NCBI RefSeq assembly: GCF_020740795.1
Contig: NC_067305.1
Span: 2,170,001 to 2,234,000, forward strand
Direction: 5' to 3'
From: Apus apus
Lineage: Eukaryota; Chordata; Aves; Apodiformes; Apodidae
DNA length: 64,000 nt
Below the pieces are notes generated by a model that saw only the letters and a program-made list of their open reading frames with translations, was not told where the DNA came from and ran no database searches. Below, in pieces: positions 53,801-63,011 of this stretch (position 1 is its first letter; every line of letters begins with the position of its first letter). The position numbers and the translations under genes were made by a program.

Positions 53801-56341
53801 TAACCCTGTGTGACATCCTGAGCTTTCATATTTACAGTGACCAAACAGAGAGATCCAGAAACAGGCCAGCAGAGCCTTCTCTTCCAGGTAAGGGCACTTA
53901 AAATTCTTGGGGCTTGGGTCAGCCAGGTAAAAATGCTGCTGAATGAGCAGTTTTTTTCAGGATTCAGTAAAGAAACAAACAGCCTCAGTCCTGTGGTGCT
54001 GAGTGTGTCACACAGATCCACCAGCACCGTTGTCGGGCTGTTCCCTTCGGTGGCACAGGGCTTTCTGGTGGGAGCTGATCTCTTGATATGCTTGGTCTCA
54101 AGGGGTTTGTTTTGCACGAAGTGGGGGGAATGAAAAGGAGGGGGAGGTTTTCCTTACTGCTGTGGTCATGTCCCACCAGATTGATTACCCTGAGATTGCA
54201 GAGAGCATCATGCCCCGCCACCGGTTCATGTCGGCGTACGAGCAGAGGATCGAGCCCCCGGACAGACGGTGGCAGTACCTGCTGATGGCAGCTGAGCCCT
54301 ATGAGACCATAGCTTTCAAGGTGAGACTTTGTCTCCAGTTCTGGAGCCCTCAGCAGAAAGAAGGATATGGAGATCCTGGAGTAAGTCCAGAGGAGGCCAC
54401 AAAGATGATCCAAGGGCTGGAGCAGCTCTGCGCTGGAGACAGGCTGGGAGAGTTGGGGTGTTCAGCCTGGAGAAGAGAAGGCTCCAGGGAGACCTTAGAG
54501 CAGCTTCCAGTGCCTGAAGGGGCTCCAGGAAAGCTGGGGAGGGGCTTGGGACAAGGGCAGGGAGGGAGAGGACAAGGAGGGATGGATGAAAACTGGCAGA
54601 GGGAGATTGAGGTGAGACATGAGGAGGGAATTCTGGAGTGTGAGGGTGGTGAGAGCCTGGCCCAGGTTGCCCAGGGAAGCTGTGGCTGCCCCATCCCTGG
54701 CAGTGTTGAAGGGCAGGTTGGATGGGGCTTGGAGCAACCTGGGCTGGTGGGAGGTGTCCCTGCCCATGCAGGGGGTTGGATCTAGATGATCTGCAGGGTC
54801 CCTTCACACCCAAACCAGTCTGTGATTCTATGATGATTTGAGATTAACTGATTATTGGGAAAGTTCCCATTTTTTTCCAAGACATCAGTTCCAGGGAGCA
54901 TCACTATATGTGTCTATTCTATCCTTCAGAGGGTTAATGGACTGTAAAGGGGGGGAGGGGGGTGTGTGAAGAAGACAACTGGAAGTCATTAAACCCTGCT
55001 GAGAATTAGCAGAGGACTCAGGCATGAAAACTAGGCTGTGTGCTGAGCTCTGGGGAGCTGCTGACTTCTCGGGGTCTGGCACAGAAAGGAGCCTCCTGGG
55101 CTTTGCTCCTCAGCCTTCGTGCAGATGTTAAGAGAGGGTTTTTTGCCAGGACACTTGTCCTTGACCACTAGGGAGGTAACTTAATTCTTTCCTGCCCCCA
55201 TCTCTATCTAATAACATCCGAGACTTGTGCATCTCACAAAGGCCTGGAATAACTGTGCTTATCTTGCAGGCTCTGGTGCTAAAAAAGGGCCTTTGAGCTA
55301 ATCTGGTGGTGCTAATAATAACTCCTTGTTCTTTTTTCTTGCAGGTGCCAAGCAGAGAAATCGACAAGGCAGAAGGGAAGTTTTGGACCCACTGGAACAG
55401 GGAAACCAAACAGGTAGCTGGAGCACTGCAGGGTTTTGCTGCAGGGTGGGAGAGGGAGCAGGAGGGCAGAGCAGCTTGGGGGGAAGGGCAGAGCAGGGGA
55501 GTGAGCATCAGTGATGCTCCTGCTGGCTTTGGTGCTAAAATCTTTAGCCTTTCAATGTCACTGTGGTGAGTTCTCTTGACAAAATGATTCTCCTGTGTCT
55601 CCTGATCTTTGTGGGAGTTCAAGCTGGGAGGTAGAATCCTGGGATGTCAGCAGGCACAGGGGTGTCTGAAAGTGCAGCCCAGAGGTTCTTCTCTTGTGTT
55701 TCCTGCACCCATGGCCTGGGTGGATGGGAGAGCAGGGACAAACCCATAGCTGGGTATACAGGGCCTGTCATGGAGAGCTTAGTGCTTGGAAGGACTTTCA
55801 GGTGGGTTAAAGCACTGGACAGGAGTGGTGCAAGTCCTGAGTGGTGCCAGGGTGGAAAGGAACCATGGTCTGTGGAGCTGAGGGGCCAGGAGAGGTCCCA
55901 GCTGCGTCCCTGGAGGCAGGAGGTGGAGAAGAACAGCTGTGTTGTGTGATGGCAGAGTTGTCCTGAGGATTAATTGTTCCCTTCTCTTTGCTTCTCTCCC
56001 CTCCCCAGTTCTTCCTTCAATTCCACTTCAAGATGGAGAAGCCCCCAGCTCCCCCAAACCTCCCTCCAGGGCCCCCGACGGTGAAGCGGCCGCCCCCCCC
56101 GCCGCTGATGAACGGGCTGCCCCCCCGGCCCCCCCTGCCGGACACTCTGCCACCACCCCCACCCGGGGGCATGGCCCTGCCTCCCATGCCTCCCTCTGGA
56201 CCGGTGCCACCACCCCCGGTGCCACCACAGCTGCCACCAGCACCCGGTGTCCCCCCTCCTGCTCCTCTGCCACCCATGATGAGGCCACCTCTCCCTACGG
56301 AGGGGCCAGGCACTATCCCACCTCCACCTCCCTCCAACTGA
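50698..56341 (+). CDS. SF3A2: SF3A2 (SAP62/SF3a66), U2 snRNP splicing factor
   Basis: SF3A2 is the 66-kDa subunit of SF3a, which with SF3b turns 12S U2 snRNP into the 17S form that recognises the branch point. Coding exons: 50698-50823, 51760-51831, 52340-52386, 53054-53163, 53838-53887, 54180-54320, 55345-55413, 56009-56341. They total 948 bases and 315 residues. The N-terminus (MDFQHRPGGKTGSGGVAS) is nearly invariant. A matrin-type C2H2 zinc finger has C56, C59, H72 and H78. The region from KVEVKKFVKIGRPGYK to TKQFFLQFHFKMEKPP is almost identical to mammals. The Pro-rich C-terminus is short: the mammalian array of HPPAPGV-type heptads, which brings the human protein to 464 residues, is missing. 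The start ATG lies in exon 2 and exon 1 is non-coding. Confidence 0.98.
50895..51360 (+). mobile_element. CR1 3' fragment, sense, in SF3A2 intron 2
   Basis: It includes GAGTTGGGGTGTTGAGCCTG and ends CAACCCAAACCATTTCTTGA. It begins about 70 bases after the exon 2 donor. Confidence 0.92.
51760..51831 (+). CDS. SF3A2: SF3A2 exon 3, zinc-finger cysteines
   Basis: Twenty-four codons, DPYFMKNHLGSYECKLCLTL and on, with both zinc-ligand Cys residues. Confidence 0.96.
51860..52010 (-). mobile_element. Short CR1 fragment, antisense
   Basis: GGAATCATGGAATCATTTTG, then CCATTAACCCAGCACTGCCA, of the older subfamily. Confidence 0.8.
52340..52386 (+). CDS. SF3A2: SF3A2 exon 4, zinc-finger histidines
   Basis: GSYLAHTQGKKHQTN and two bases of a Leu codon. 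His72 and His78 complete the finger. Confidence 0.95.
53054..53163 (+). CDS. SF3A2: SF3A2 exon 5
   Basis: ARRAAKEAKEAPAQPAPEKV followed by the segment ending GRPGYK. Split codons at both ends fit the neighbouring exons. Confidence 0.95.
53552..53690 (-). mobile_element. Short CR1 fragment, antisense, diverged
   Basis: It reads GGATCATAGAAAAGCCTTTT, then ACACTGCCAGCTCCACCACC, and ends near CCCAGCTTTGTTGCCCCTC. Confidence 0.75.
53838..53887 (+). CDS. SF3A2: SF3A2 exon 6
   Basis: Fifty bases: TKQRDPETGQQSLLFQ after the split Val codon. Acceptor TTTACAG, donor GTAAGG. Confidence 0.95.
54180..54320 (+). CDS. SF3A2: SF3A2 exon 7
   Basis: Forty-seven codons, IDYPEIAESIMPRHRFMSAY and on to ETIAFK. 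The donor GTGAGA at 54321 is followed at once by CR1-derived sequence. Confidence 0.96.
54326..54834 (+). mobile_element. CR1 3' fragment, sense, starting next to the SF3A2 exon 7 donor
   Basis: About 510 bases, highly similar to 38420-38985. CR1-like sequence (TGTCTCCAGTTCTGGAGCCC) is recognisable within some ten bases of the donor. The element ends GTGATTCTATGATG. Confidence 0.92.
55345..55413 (+). CDS. SF3A2: SF3A2 exon 8
   Basis: Twenty-three codons, VPSREIDKAEGKFWTHWNRE and TKQ. Confidence 0.96.
56009..56341 (+). CDS. SF3A2: SF3A2 last exon, Pro-rich tail and stop
   Basis: FFLQFHFKMEKPPAPP, then about 90 residues very rich in Pro (PPPPPGGMALPPMPPSG and similar), ending PPPPPSN and TGA. 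Only one PAPGV motif remains where mammals have a long heptad array. Confidence 0.97.
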   Translation, partial: FFLQFHFKMEKPPAPPNLPPGPPTVKRPPPPPLMNGLPPRPPLPDTLPPPPPGGMALPPMPPSGPVPPPPVPPQLPPAPGVPPPAPLPPMMRPPLPTEGPGTIPPPPPSN

Positions 56342-56467
56342 AGCCCCTCCTGGACTCTGTCCTGCTGGACTCCTTTAGCTCCATTCTTTTTATATTCAGA
56401 TCACAACTGATCCAGAGCAATAGTTCTGTTTTGTACACCTGTGAATTTGCCTAAATCCTGTAGGTTC

Positions 56468-56473
56468 ATTAAA
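56468..56473 (+). terminator. SF3A2 poly(A) signal ATTAAA
   Basis: ATTAAA 127 bases after the stop, followed by a TGT-rich stretch (TTTTCCTGTGTC). The resulting 3' UTR is short, about 150 bases. Confidence 0.7.
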
Positions 56474-56489
56474 AGGTTTTTAGTTTTCC

Positions 56490-58600
56490 TTCCTCTATGT
56501 TTTCCTGTGTCTTAGTTAATAAGTGTTGCCCTGTGCTCAACTTTCTTTAGCTCTTAGATATAGAAAATATTCCCAGTCTGGTTACATTTTGGAAGTTCTC
56601 CAAAGAGGAGGGGAAAGGACTGGAAATCTGTAGGCACCTCAGCTCCTCTTGACTGAACAGCTCCATCAGCCTCAGCTCAGCTGTGTTGGCTTTACATGTT
56701 GACATGTAACCCATCAATTAGCAGCCAGCTAATCAGCTGCTATTCAACTGGAATCCTTTATTGAGCTGTTCACTTGGTGATGGGGAGACTTGTCATGGAG
56801 ACATGGAATGGATTCTGTTCCTGCATCCCCAGTAATCAACAGTGGGCAGAATGGAGGGGGAGCAGAATGTTCTAAATCTGTTTTTTTCTGACTTGCTGCT
56901 GAATTATGATCACAATCAGCAGCAGATTCCTCCTTTCTCCTGGTGCCAGAGCCCTGTGCTGTAGCTCAGGTGCTGCCAGCTAAAAGCTGGAAACATCTCT
57001 GCTGAGGAAATCAGGTTGGAAGGCTGCTCAGGAGTCCTTGAGAAGAGTCAGACAAGATTTCACTGACAATTTAGGAAGGAATCCTCCTGCCCCAGAACGC
57101 AGCTGCCTGGCCTCTGCCTGCTGGACTGTTGACACCAAACATGAGCTCACAAACAAAGCAGGGGAGTGCTCGTCTGGGGCAGTGGCAGAGATCTCTGGGA
57201 ATGTTTAGTCAAAGGAAATTACAGAAGCTGAAGTGATAGTAAATCTTAGTTTATCATTCATCCAATGTTGTCTCTACAGTTGGGAGGCACCTGCTGTCAC
57301 ATAGGGTTTGGATTGTATCTATCCTCCCACCAGCAGACTGGTTTTGGCTGTTCCTTCTCTGTGTGTGCTTCTATTTATACTAAGTGTTGCTTTCAAACAA
57401 CCGGTTGGTTCCCATTAAAAACCAGAAGCTCTGAGATTTCTCCTCTGTGTCCTCCCAGGGTCCATTTCTCTGCTCTGGGATGTCTCAGTCTGGGGTACCC
57501 GGGTGCTGGTGGGTGAAGGCATCACTGGGGGCTGGGCTGCCTGACCCTGACTTGCTCCTGCTTGCTCCTGGCCAGTGCCTGGCTTGTTTTGGGGGCCACA
57601 GGGGCGACACAGCTGGACACAGCCCTGCAGCTGCTGTCCCTTTGGTGAGGGAATCAGTATCTTCAGCTCTTCTCCTGGCCTGGCACAGGTCCCCTCAGTC
57701 CCACCCAGAGTGTCCATCCCTCACTGGCTGGGCTGTTCTTGGGCACCACACTCAGTGCTCCAGCAGCTCCAGGGCTCTGACTGAGGTGTCTGCTGGGTCT
57801 GATGCCTGGGCCAGCTTGTCTGGGTCCCCTCCTTGCCATCCCCCCTTTGTCACAGCCCCTGTGGAAGAGGCCTCTGCAGTCCCCAGCCCCGTGGGGTGGT
57901 GCCCTTGTCCCTCTCCAGTCTGGGTGGGCAGGCCCATCATGATCTCTGCTGCAGCTGGATCCTGAGCTCCCAACTGCAAAGTCTTGGAAACCCAGAGAAG
58001 GGTCTGAGCATGTGTTGGGACTGTTTTCTGCAGGAACCTCCCCCCCTGCCCTCCATTGCCAAAAAATGAGTCCCCTTGGGTGTGGGAAGGTGTCACCGGG
58101 GTGGATTATGTTGCTGGCATTGCTCATTCCAAGTGTTCCAGTGAGTACTGGCGTCTCACAGAGGGAAAACTCCTTATAACAAGTGTGTTGTGAGACTTTC
58201 GAGGTCAGGTCTGAAGTGTTTAAAGTCCCCAGGCTGCTCCTGCACCCCGGGAGATGCTCCTTCCCAGGCTGAAGCAGCCTGAGGCTCAGGAGATGTGAGT
58301 CCCTGCAGGCGCCAACCGAGGGGGAGGCTTTCCTGCCAGGCCAGGAGAACACTTCCATGCATTTACTTAGTTTGTGTCCATTATCTGTCTCTATCCCCCT
58401 CCTCCTTGTCTGGCTTGTTCTTCCCTCCTGGCATGTCATGGGAATGATATGTGCCAATCCCCATGAAGATCCCAGGCTAGACATCCATCCTCCTTCAGAA
58501 AACATCTGAAGTCAAGGACGTGCCGTCTCCGCACAGCGAGAGAAACTTCTTTCATACTTTATTTATTTTTTTATGTATCCAATACTAGATGCAAACCCCA
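56490..58600. other. SF3A2-AMH intergenic region
   Basis: Unique sequence with no CR1 copy. Open frames here are short and lack homology that I recognise. A minus-strand patch at 57920-57960 shares the 12-mer GAGATCATGATG with PLEKHJ1 exon 1. AT-rich sequence at 58555-58620 leads into the AMH promoter. Confidence 0.6.
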
Positions 58601-58623
58601 AAATAGAACCAAAAAAAAAGTTT

Positions 58624-58630
58624 CTTTGAA
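58624..58630 (-). promoter_or_regulatory. SOX-type site in the AMH promoter
   Basis: CTTTGAA reads TTCAAAG on the minus strand and matches the SOX consensus (A/T)(A/T)CAA(A/T)G. It lies about 185 bases before the AMH ATG, an arrangement like the mammalian promoter. A second, weaker SOX-like CATTGT is at 58691-58696. Confidence 0.5.
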
Positions 58631-58700
58631 ACATCCCTCCCTCCTCTTGGGCATGACAGCCTTCGGGTTTCTCAGGGGAGGTGTGTTGTGCATTGTCAAC

Positions 58701-58709
58701 TCAAGGCCA
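58701..58709 (+). promoter_or_regulatory. SF-1 (NR5A1) site in the AMH proximal promoter
   Basis: TCAAGGCCA is a full match to the SF-1 consensus YCAAGGYCR, 101 bases before the AMH ATG. A one-mismatch copy (TCAAGGACG) lies at 58512. SF-1 is an established activator of AMH in mammals. Confidence 0.65.
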
Positions 58710-58715
58710 CTGGTT

Positions 58716-58723
58716 TTTAAAAG
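58716..58723 (+). promoter_or_regulatory. TATA-like box of AMH
   Basis: TTTAAAAG, about 90 bases before the ATG, would place the start of transcription near 58745. Confidence 0.5.
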
Positions 58724-58809
58724 GGAGACGCCGTCCTCCCCTTCTGCCCGAGTGCTCTGAGGTGTGTGTGAGCTGCTCCAACTGCCCTGGGAGCAGCTGG
58801 AGTGGGAAC

Positions 58810-59413
58810 ATGAAGGCTGTTCTTGGGGTGCTCTTGCTGTGCCTGGTGCTGCTGCACCCCTCTGCAGCACTTCCAGCAAAGGGGAGCGTGGGGGAAAGGA
58901 ATTCCCCAGGGAACAGGCTGGAGCTGAGCCCTCCGGAAGAGCTGGGGCTTGAAGGAGAGGAGAGAAAGAGAGAAAATGCAGGTTTACAGGGAAGAGTGAG
59001 ACCCAGCTCGGTGGCAAGATCAAGGTTGACTGGTGCTGCTCACCTCTTGTCTGAGCCTGAGCCAGGAGCAAGATGCCTCCCCGGGCTGGCTGGGGATGGG
59101 GGCACAGGCTGGGCCAGCTCCAGCCTGCACCCGTGGCCGCTCGGGGGGCTGGAGGGACCCGTCTGCAGGGTGAAAATGGACCAGGACGGGCTGACCTTGA
59201 GGCACATGGAAGTTGTGGGGGTTCTCACCCACTATGAAAGCAGCTTCATCAAGCTGTTGAGACAACGCAGGGTCTGGGATGAAAGTTACCTGGAGACCTT
59301 TGGCCTCTGCCAGGCTGGGGAGGCAGGTGCTGCTCTCCAGCCCCTGATGCACATCCATGGACACGTGGTGGAGCCGGGGCAGGACCGACTCCTGGTGCTG
59401 CATCTGGATGAAG
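58810..59413 (+). CDS. AMH: AMH exon 1: signal peptide and start of prodomain
   Basis: 201 codons plus one base, ending LLVLHLDE. The donor needed to keep frame is GTTGGT at 59414, a weak site. A stronger GTGAGC lies 25 bases downstream but would shift the frame. Confidence 0.92.
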
Positions 59414-62400
59414 GTTGGTGTGAAATCCCTGCTCTGGGGTGAGCACAGGGCTCGGGGAGGCCAGTGCTGTCTGCTTGCCCTACATCAGAGATTTAAACAC
59501 AGGATTCAATGTGTGGGGTTGGGTTCCTTTTAAGATTAGCAAAGTGGTGCAGGAGAATGTCTTTCCAGGTACGTTTTGAAGAAGTTTTAGTAGTGATGAC
59601 AGGTTGTGTGCAACATGGTGCCTCGTCCCTGCCTCTGGCTGACACCCAGCTGCCACAGTCTCGGTGGCTTCTGCTCTGCTTTCCAGATTATGAGTGTTTC
59701 TCACTTTCAGCCTTCATGACACGGCTCCCAAATCTGGCTGGGAAAACAGAGGAGAGGGTTGGAGGACCTGGCTGGTCCTGCTGTGAGCCTGGCTGCTGTC
59801 AGCTGCAGCACTGACTGCTCCTTTGTGCCTGCCCAGGAGTCCTGAGCCCTGAGCTCAGCTGGGTGGCTTCAGCCTTGAGCAAAAACCAGCGGGTTTCATC
59901 CCTCTCTGCATCCCTCCATGCACCCCTCTGTGCTGTCCCAGTGGGAAGGGCTGTGCTGGAGGGAGAGCAGCCACAATGATCCCTCCGGTTTAATCCTGTG
60001 CAGCAGGAGGGTCACGGCTGTCCCTCTCTTCTTGAAAATCTCTCCCTTCCCTCCCGGATTTTTAGATTTGTCAGCTGAGCTGGCCGGTGTGGGGTGGCTG
60101 GGGCAGCGGCTCCTCCCCAGGGAGCACGGCTGGCGGCCCCGCAGCAGCCGCGATGGAGCCCCTGGAGGAGCTGCCGTGGGAGAACAGACCTCCCTGGGGA
60201 CCTGCCCAGGAGGATTTGCCGGAGCTGCCCTGCAAAGAGCTCGAAGGGGCCGCAGGGTTTGCCCCGCTGAGCATCTCCCATTGGAGAGGGGATTTCTGTG
60301 TCCCTGGTGCTCAGCCCTGAAGCCCCTTCCTCACCCACCACCCCCCCTGGGGTCCCCCCCGGCCGCCAGACGGGGGGTTCGCTTCCCTTCACCCGCCTTC
60401 TCCTTTCCAGTGAAGTGGGAAGCGCAGACGAAGCTGTGGTTCAAGCTGGTGTTCCAGGCAGAGGTGGGCCGGTTGCTGGGAGAGCTGCGGGCGGCTCTGC
60501 TGCTCTTCTACCTGGGCAGGCGAGGGGGGCCGGGGGCCGGGACCCCCCCGGAGCGGCGGGAGCTGCTGGTCACCGGCCCGGGGCTGGCGAAGGAGCAGGT
60601 GGGTGGGCACGGCTGGTTCTGGGGACAGAGATGGTGGGAGGGGGGGTGTCTCAGCTCTGCTGGCCCAGTCCCTTTGCCACCCCCTCCCAGTCCCTTTGCC
60701 ACCCCCTCCCAGTCCCTTTACCACTCTCTCCCAGTCCCTTTGCCAGCCCTTCCCAGTCCCTTTGCCACCCCCTCCCAGTCCCTTTGCCACCCCCTCCCAG
60801 TCCTTTTGCCACCCCCTCCCAGTCCTTTTGCCACCCCCTCCCAGTCCCTTTGCCACCCCCTCCCAGTCCCTTTGCCACCCCTTCCCAATCCGTTTGCCGC
60901 CCCTCCCAGTCCCTTTACCACTCTCTCCCAGTCCCTTTGCCACCCCTTCCCAGTCCCTTTGCCACCCTCTCCCAGTCCCTTTGCCACCCTCTCCCAGTCC
61001 GTTTGCCGCCCCTCCCAGCCTCCCTGCCTGTCGCACCCTCCCGAGCCATGCCTGAAGATGGTGCTGTTACCCTGTCCCCAGCTCCCGGCCAGGACAGAGG
61101 GATGGACCGGGGAACCCAGCCCATTCTGGGGGTCCTGTCCCCCCCGCCCGGGTACTCTCCAGCCTGGCCGGAGGCAACAGCCCCGGCACGGCTGCCGGGG
61201 AAAGCGGGTCTGGGGCAGAGCTCGCTGGGGGCTCTCTGCCCACCCGCCAGTCCCGTGGGCCTCCCTGCACCCCACGGAGCAGCTCTCGGGCTGCGTGTCG
61301 GAGCCCCCCTGCCCTCCTTGCTCCCGGTGGTCCCGACCCTCCCATTTCCCTGCTCCCTGAGCCACCGCAGACTGGCTGACCCAGAGCCAGCGGGGACCCC
61401 GGTGGGGGGGCTCATTTGAGTGCCCCCCAACCCCCATGGTGTCTCACCCACATCCTCGGACCTTTTTACTCCACACAGAGCCTCTGCCTGGCCAGGGGCA
61501 CCCAGTACCTGGTCCTGGGAGCCACCGTAGCATCCATCAGCCGCGGCAGCGAGCAGCTCAGCTTCCAGGCATCCCTGGCCATCAGGCACCGTGGAGAGGG
61601 AGGTAGGGACACGGCGAGCCCGCGGGGCTGGGAAGGTGACATCCGTGTCCTCTGAGTCCTGACGGAGGCATTCCGGATCCTCTCAGGGCTGTGTGAAACG
61701 AGGGGCTATGGGGACATGTGGGAGACCCCAGGCCACCATCCTCACTGCTCCTCTCCCCACCAGGTGCCCCCCTACCTCCCACGGAGACTCAGCAGCTCCT
61801 TTTTGGCTCGGACGACAAGTGCTTCACCAGGATGACCCCGGTGCTGTTATTGCTGGCCAAGTCACAGCAGGAGGAGGTGGCTTTGGCCCCTTCTTCCTAC
61901 CTCTCTGCCGACGGGGTGGTGGATGTAGCTCCCTACCCACAGCTCAGGTCCGTGACCCTCGCTGCAGCCATGGGAGCTGGGGACCGAGGGGAGAGGGGCA
62001 GCCCAAGCTCTTCTGTGATGGGATGTGAGGCAGGACCTGGCAGGAACCCCAGGGTACAAGCTGTCCCGGTGACCCTCCCTGTGTTCTCCTCACAGCCCAC
62101 CCCAGGCAGGGACCGAGGAGCTGCTGTCCCCCACCGCCCCGAGCCGAGTCAACACTTCGTCCCCAGAGCCCGGCAGCAGCAACCAGTTCCTGGCCATCCT
62201 GACCCAGTTCATCCGTCAGGTCCTGAGCACCTCCAGCGATCCCCCCACCCAGCCCAGCCCCCACCACTGGCTGGACTTCCAGGTGATGGAGACCCTCCCT
62301 CACCAGCTGCTCAACCTGTCGGAGGAGGCGGCGCTGGAGCGCCTGGTGGAGTCGGAGGAGCCCTCGGTGCTGCTCTTCCCCCAGGACAGCGGGGCCGTGC

Positions 62401-63011
62401 TGGAGCAGCACCTGGGGGCCTGGCAGCCTGAGGGGACCGTGTTGCAGCTGCTGATGGGCAAACTGCAGGCGGTGATCCAGGATCTGAGGGACATCCCAGC
62501 CTTCCAAGCAAACACCGGGCTTTTCCAGCGCCTCCTGAGCTTTTGCTACTACCCGGCGGCACCGGGCGAGGGTGAAGGCGTCAAGCAGCCCTCGGGCTCG
62601 GGGAAGCTGCACACGCTGCTGCTGCTGAAGGCGCTGCAGACGGTGCGGGCTCGCTGGCAGGAGCGGGGGAAGGTGCAGCGGCAGAACCGCAGCGCCCGGC
62701 ACCAGGCGCACTGCCGCCTGCAGGAGCTGACCATCGACCTGCGGGACCGCAAGTTCATCGTCATGCCCACCGTCTACGCCGCCAACAACTGCGAGGGGCC
62801 CTGCAAGCTGCCCCTCTCCACCCGCGTGCCCAGCTACTACTCGCACACGGTGCTGCTGCTGGGGATGCAGGAGCGGGGCTCCCCCCTCCAGCGCGCTCCC
62901 TGCTGCGTGCCCGTCCGCTACTCGGATCAGCTCATCATCAGCCTCTCCACGGAGGGGCTGGAGGTCCGCAAGTTCCCCAACATGGTGGCAGAGGAGTGCG
63001 GCTGTCGGTAG
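58810..63011 (+). CDS. AMH: AMH, anti-Muellerian hormone precursor
   Basis: AMH is a secreted TGF-beta family hormone that makes the Muellerian ducts regress and acts early in gonad development. Exons: 58810-59413, 60411-60598, 61479-61602, 61764-61947, 62096-63011. They total 2,016 bases and 671 residues; the five-exon structure and phases match human AMH (560 residues). A signal peptide covers about residues 1-20 (MKAVLGVLLLCLVLLHPSAA). The AMH prodomain has the matching blocks VVGVLTHYESSFIKLL, ETFGLC, LLVLHLDE, LLFGSDDKCFTRMTPVLLLL and LLNLSEEAALERLV. A processing site RQNR lies at 562-565. The mature part of 106 residues has seven cysteines at 573, 599, 603, 636, 637, 668 and 670 and ends NMVAEECGCR. 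The ATG chosen is the one that begins the signal peptide; an upstream in-frame ATG at 58681 lies before the SF-1 site and is unlikely. Confidence 0.97.
59414..60410 (+). other. AMH intron 1 with a GC-rich open segment
   Basis: About 1 kb. The part 60080-60320 is CpG-rich and contains an ATG at 60152 that opens 55 codons starting MEPLEELPWENRPP and ending in TGA at 60320. I do not recognise the product. Confidence 0.45.
60411..60598 (+). CDS. AMH: AMH exon 2
   Basis: VKWEAQTKLWFKLVFQAEVG and on to GLAKEQ. It aligns with human VTWEP to LPGAQ. Acceptor CCTTTCCAG, donor GTGGGT. Confidence 0.93.
60660..61020. repeat. 22-bp minisatellite in AMH intron 2
   Basis: Seventeen copies of a 21- to 22-base unit (CCTTTGCCACCCCCTCCCAG plus TC) with few substitutions. 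It keeps long open frames on both strands, which are not genes. Confidence 0.95.
61479..61602 (+). CDS. AMH: AMH exon 3
   Basis: SLCLARGTQYLVLGATVASI and on. It aligns with human SLCPSRDTRYLVLAV. Donor GTAGGG. Confidence 0.94.
61764..61947 (+). CDS. AMH: AMH exon 4
   Basis: It contains LLFGSDDKCFTRMTPVLLLL, the best conserved prodomain block. It ends in a split Ser codon, donor GTCCGT. Confidence 0.94.
62096..63011 (+). CDS. AMH: AMH exon 5: prodomain end, cleavage site, TGF-beta domain
   Basis: 305 codons including TAG. GC-rich, with the RQNR processing site at 62679-62690 and the seven-Cys mature domain after it. Confidence 0.97.

Noticed and set aside
57663-58505. Minus-strand open frame of 280 codons upstream of AMH
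   Set aside because: No recognisable homology apart from a 12-base match to PLEKHJ1 exon 1. Composition resembles the surrounding intergenic DNA.
58556-58575. TTTATTTATT that reads AATAAATAAA on the minus strand
   Set aside because: No minus-strand gene lies above it; AMH there is on the plus strand. It is more likely AT-rich promoter flank.
58681-58809. In-frame ATG 43 codons upstream of the chosen AMH start
   Set aside because: It precedes the SF-1 site and the TATA-like box, and the extension would bury the signal peptide.
59918-61419. Plus-strand open frames of 480 and 373 codons over AMH introns 1 and 2
   Set aside because: They depend on the 22-bp minisatellite and on frame-shifted reading of exon 2. 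No homology.
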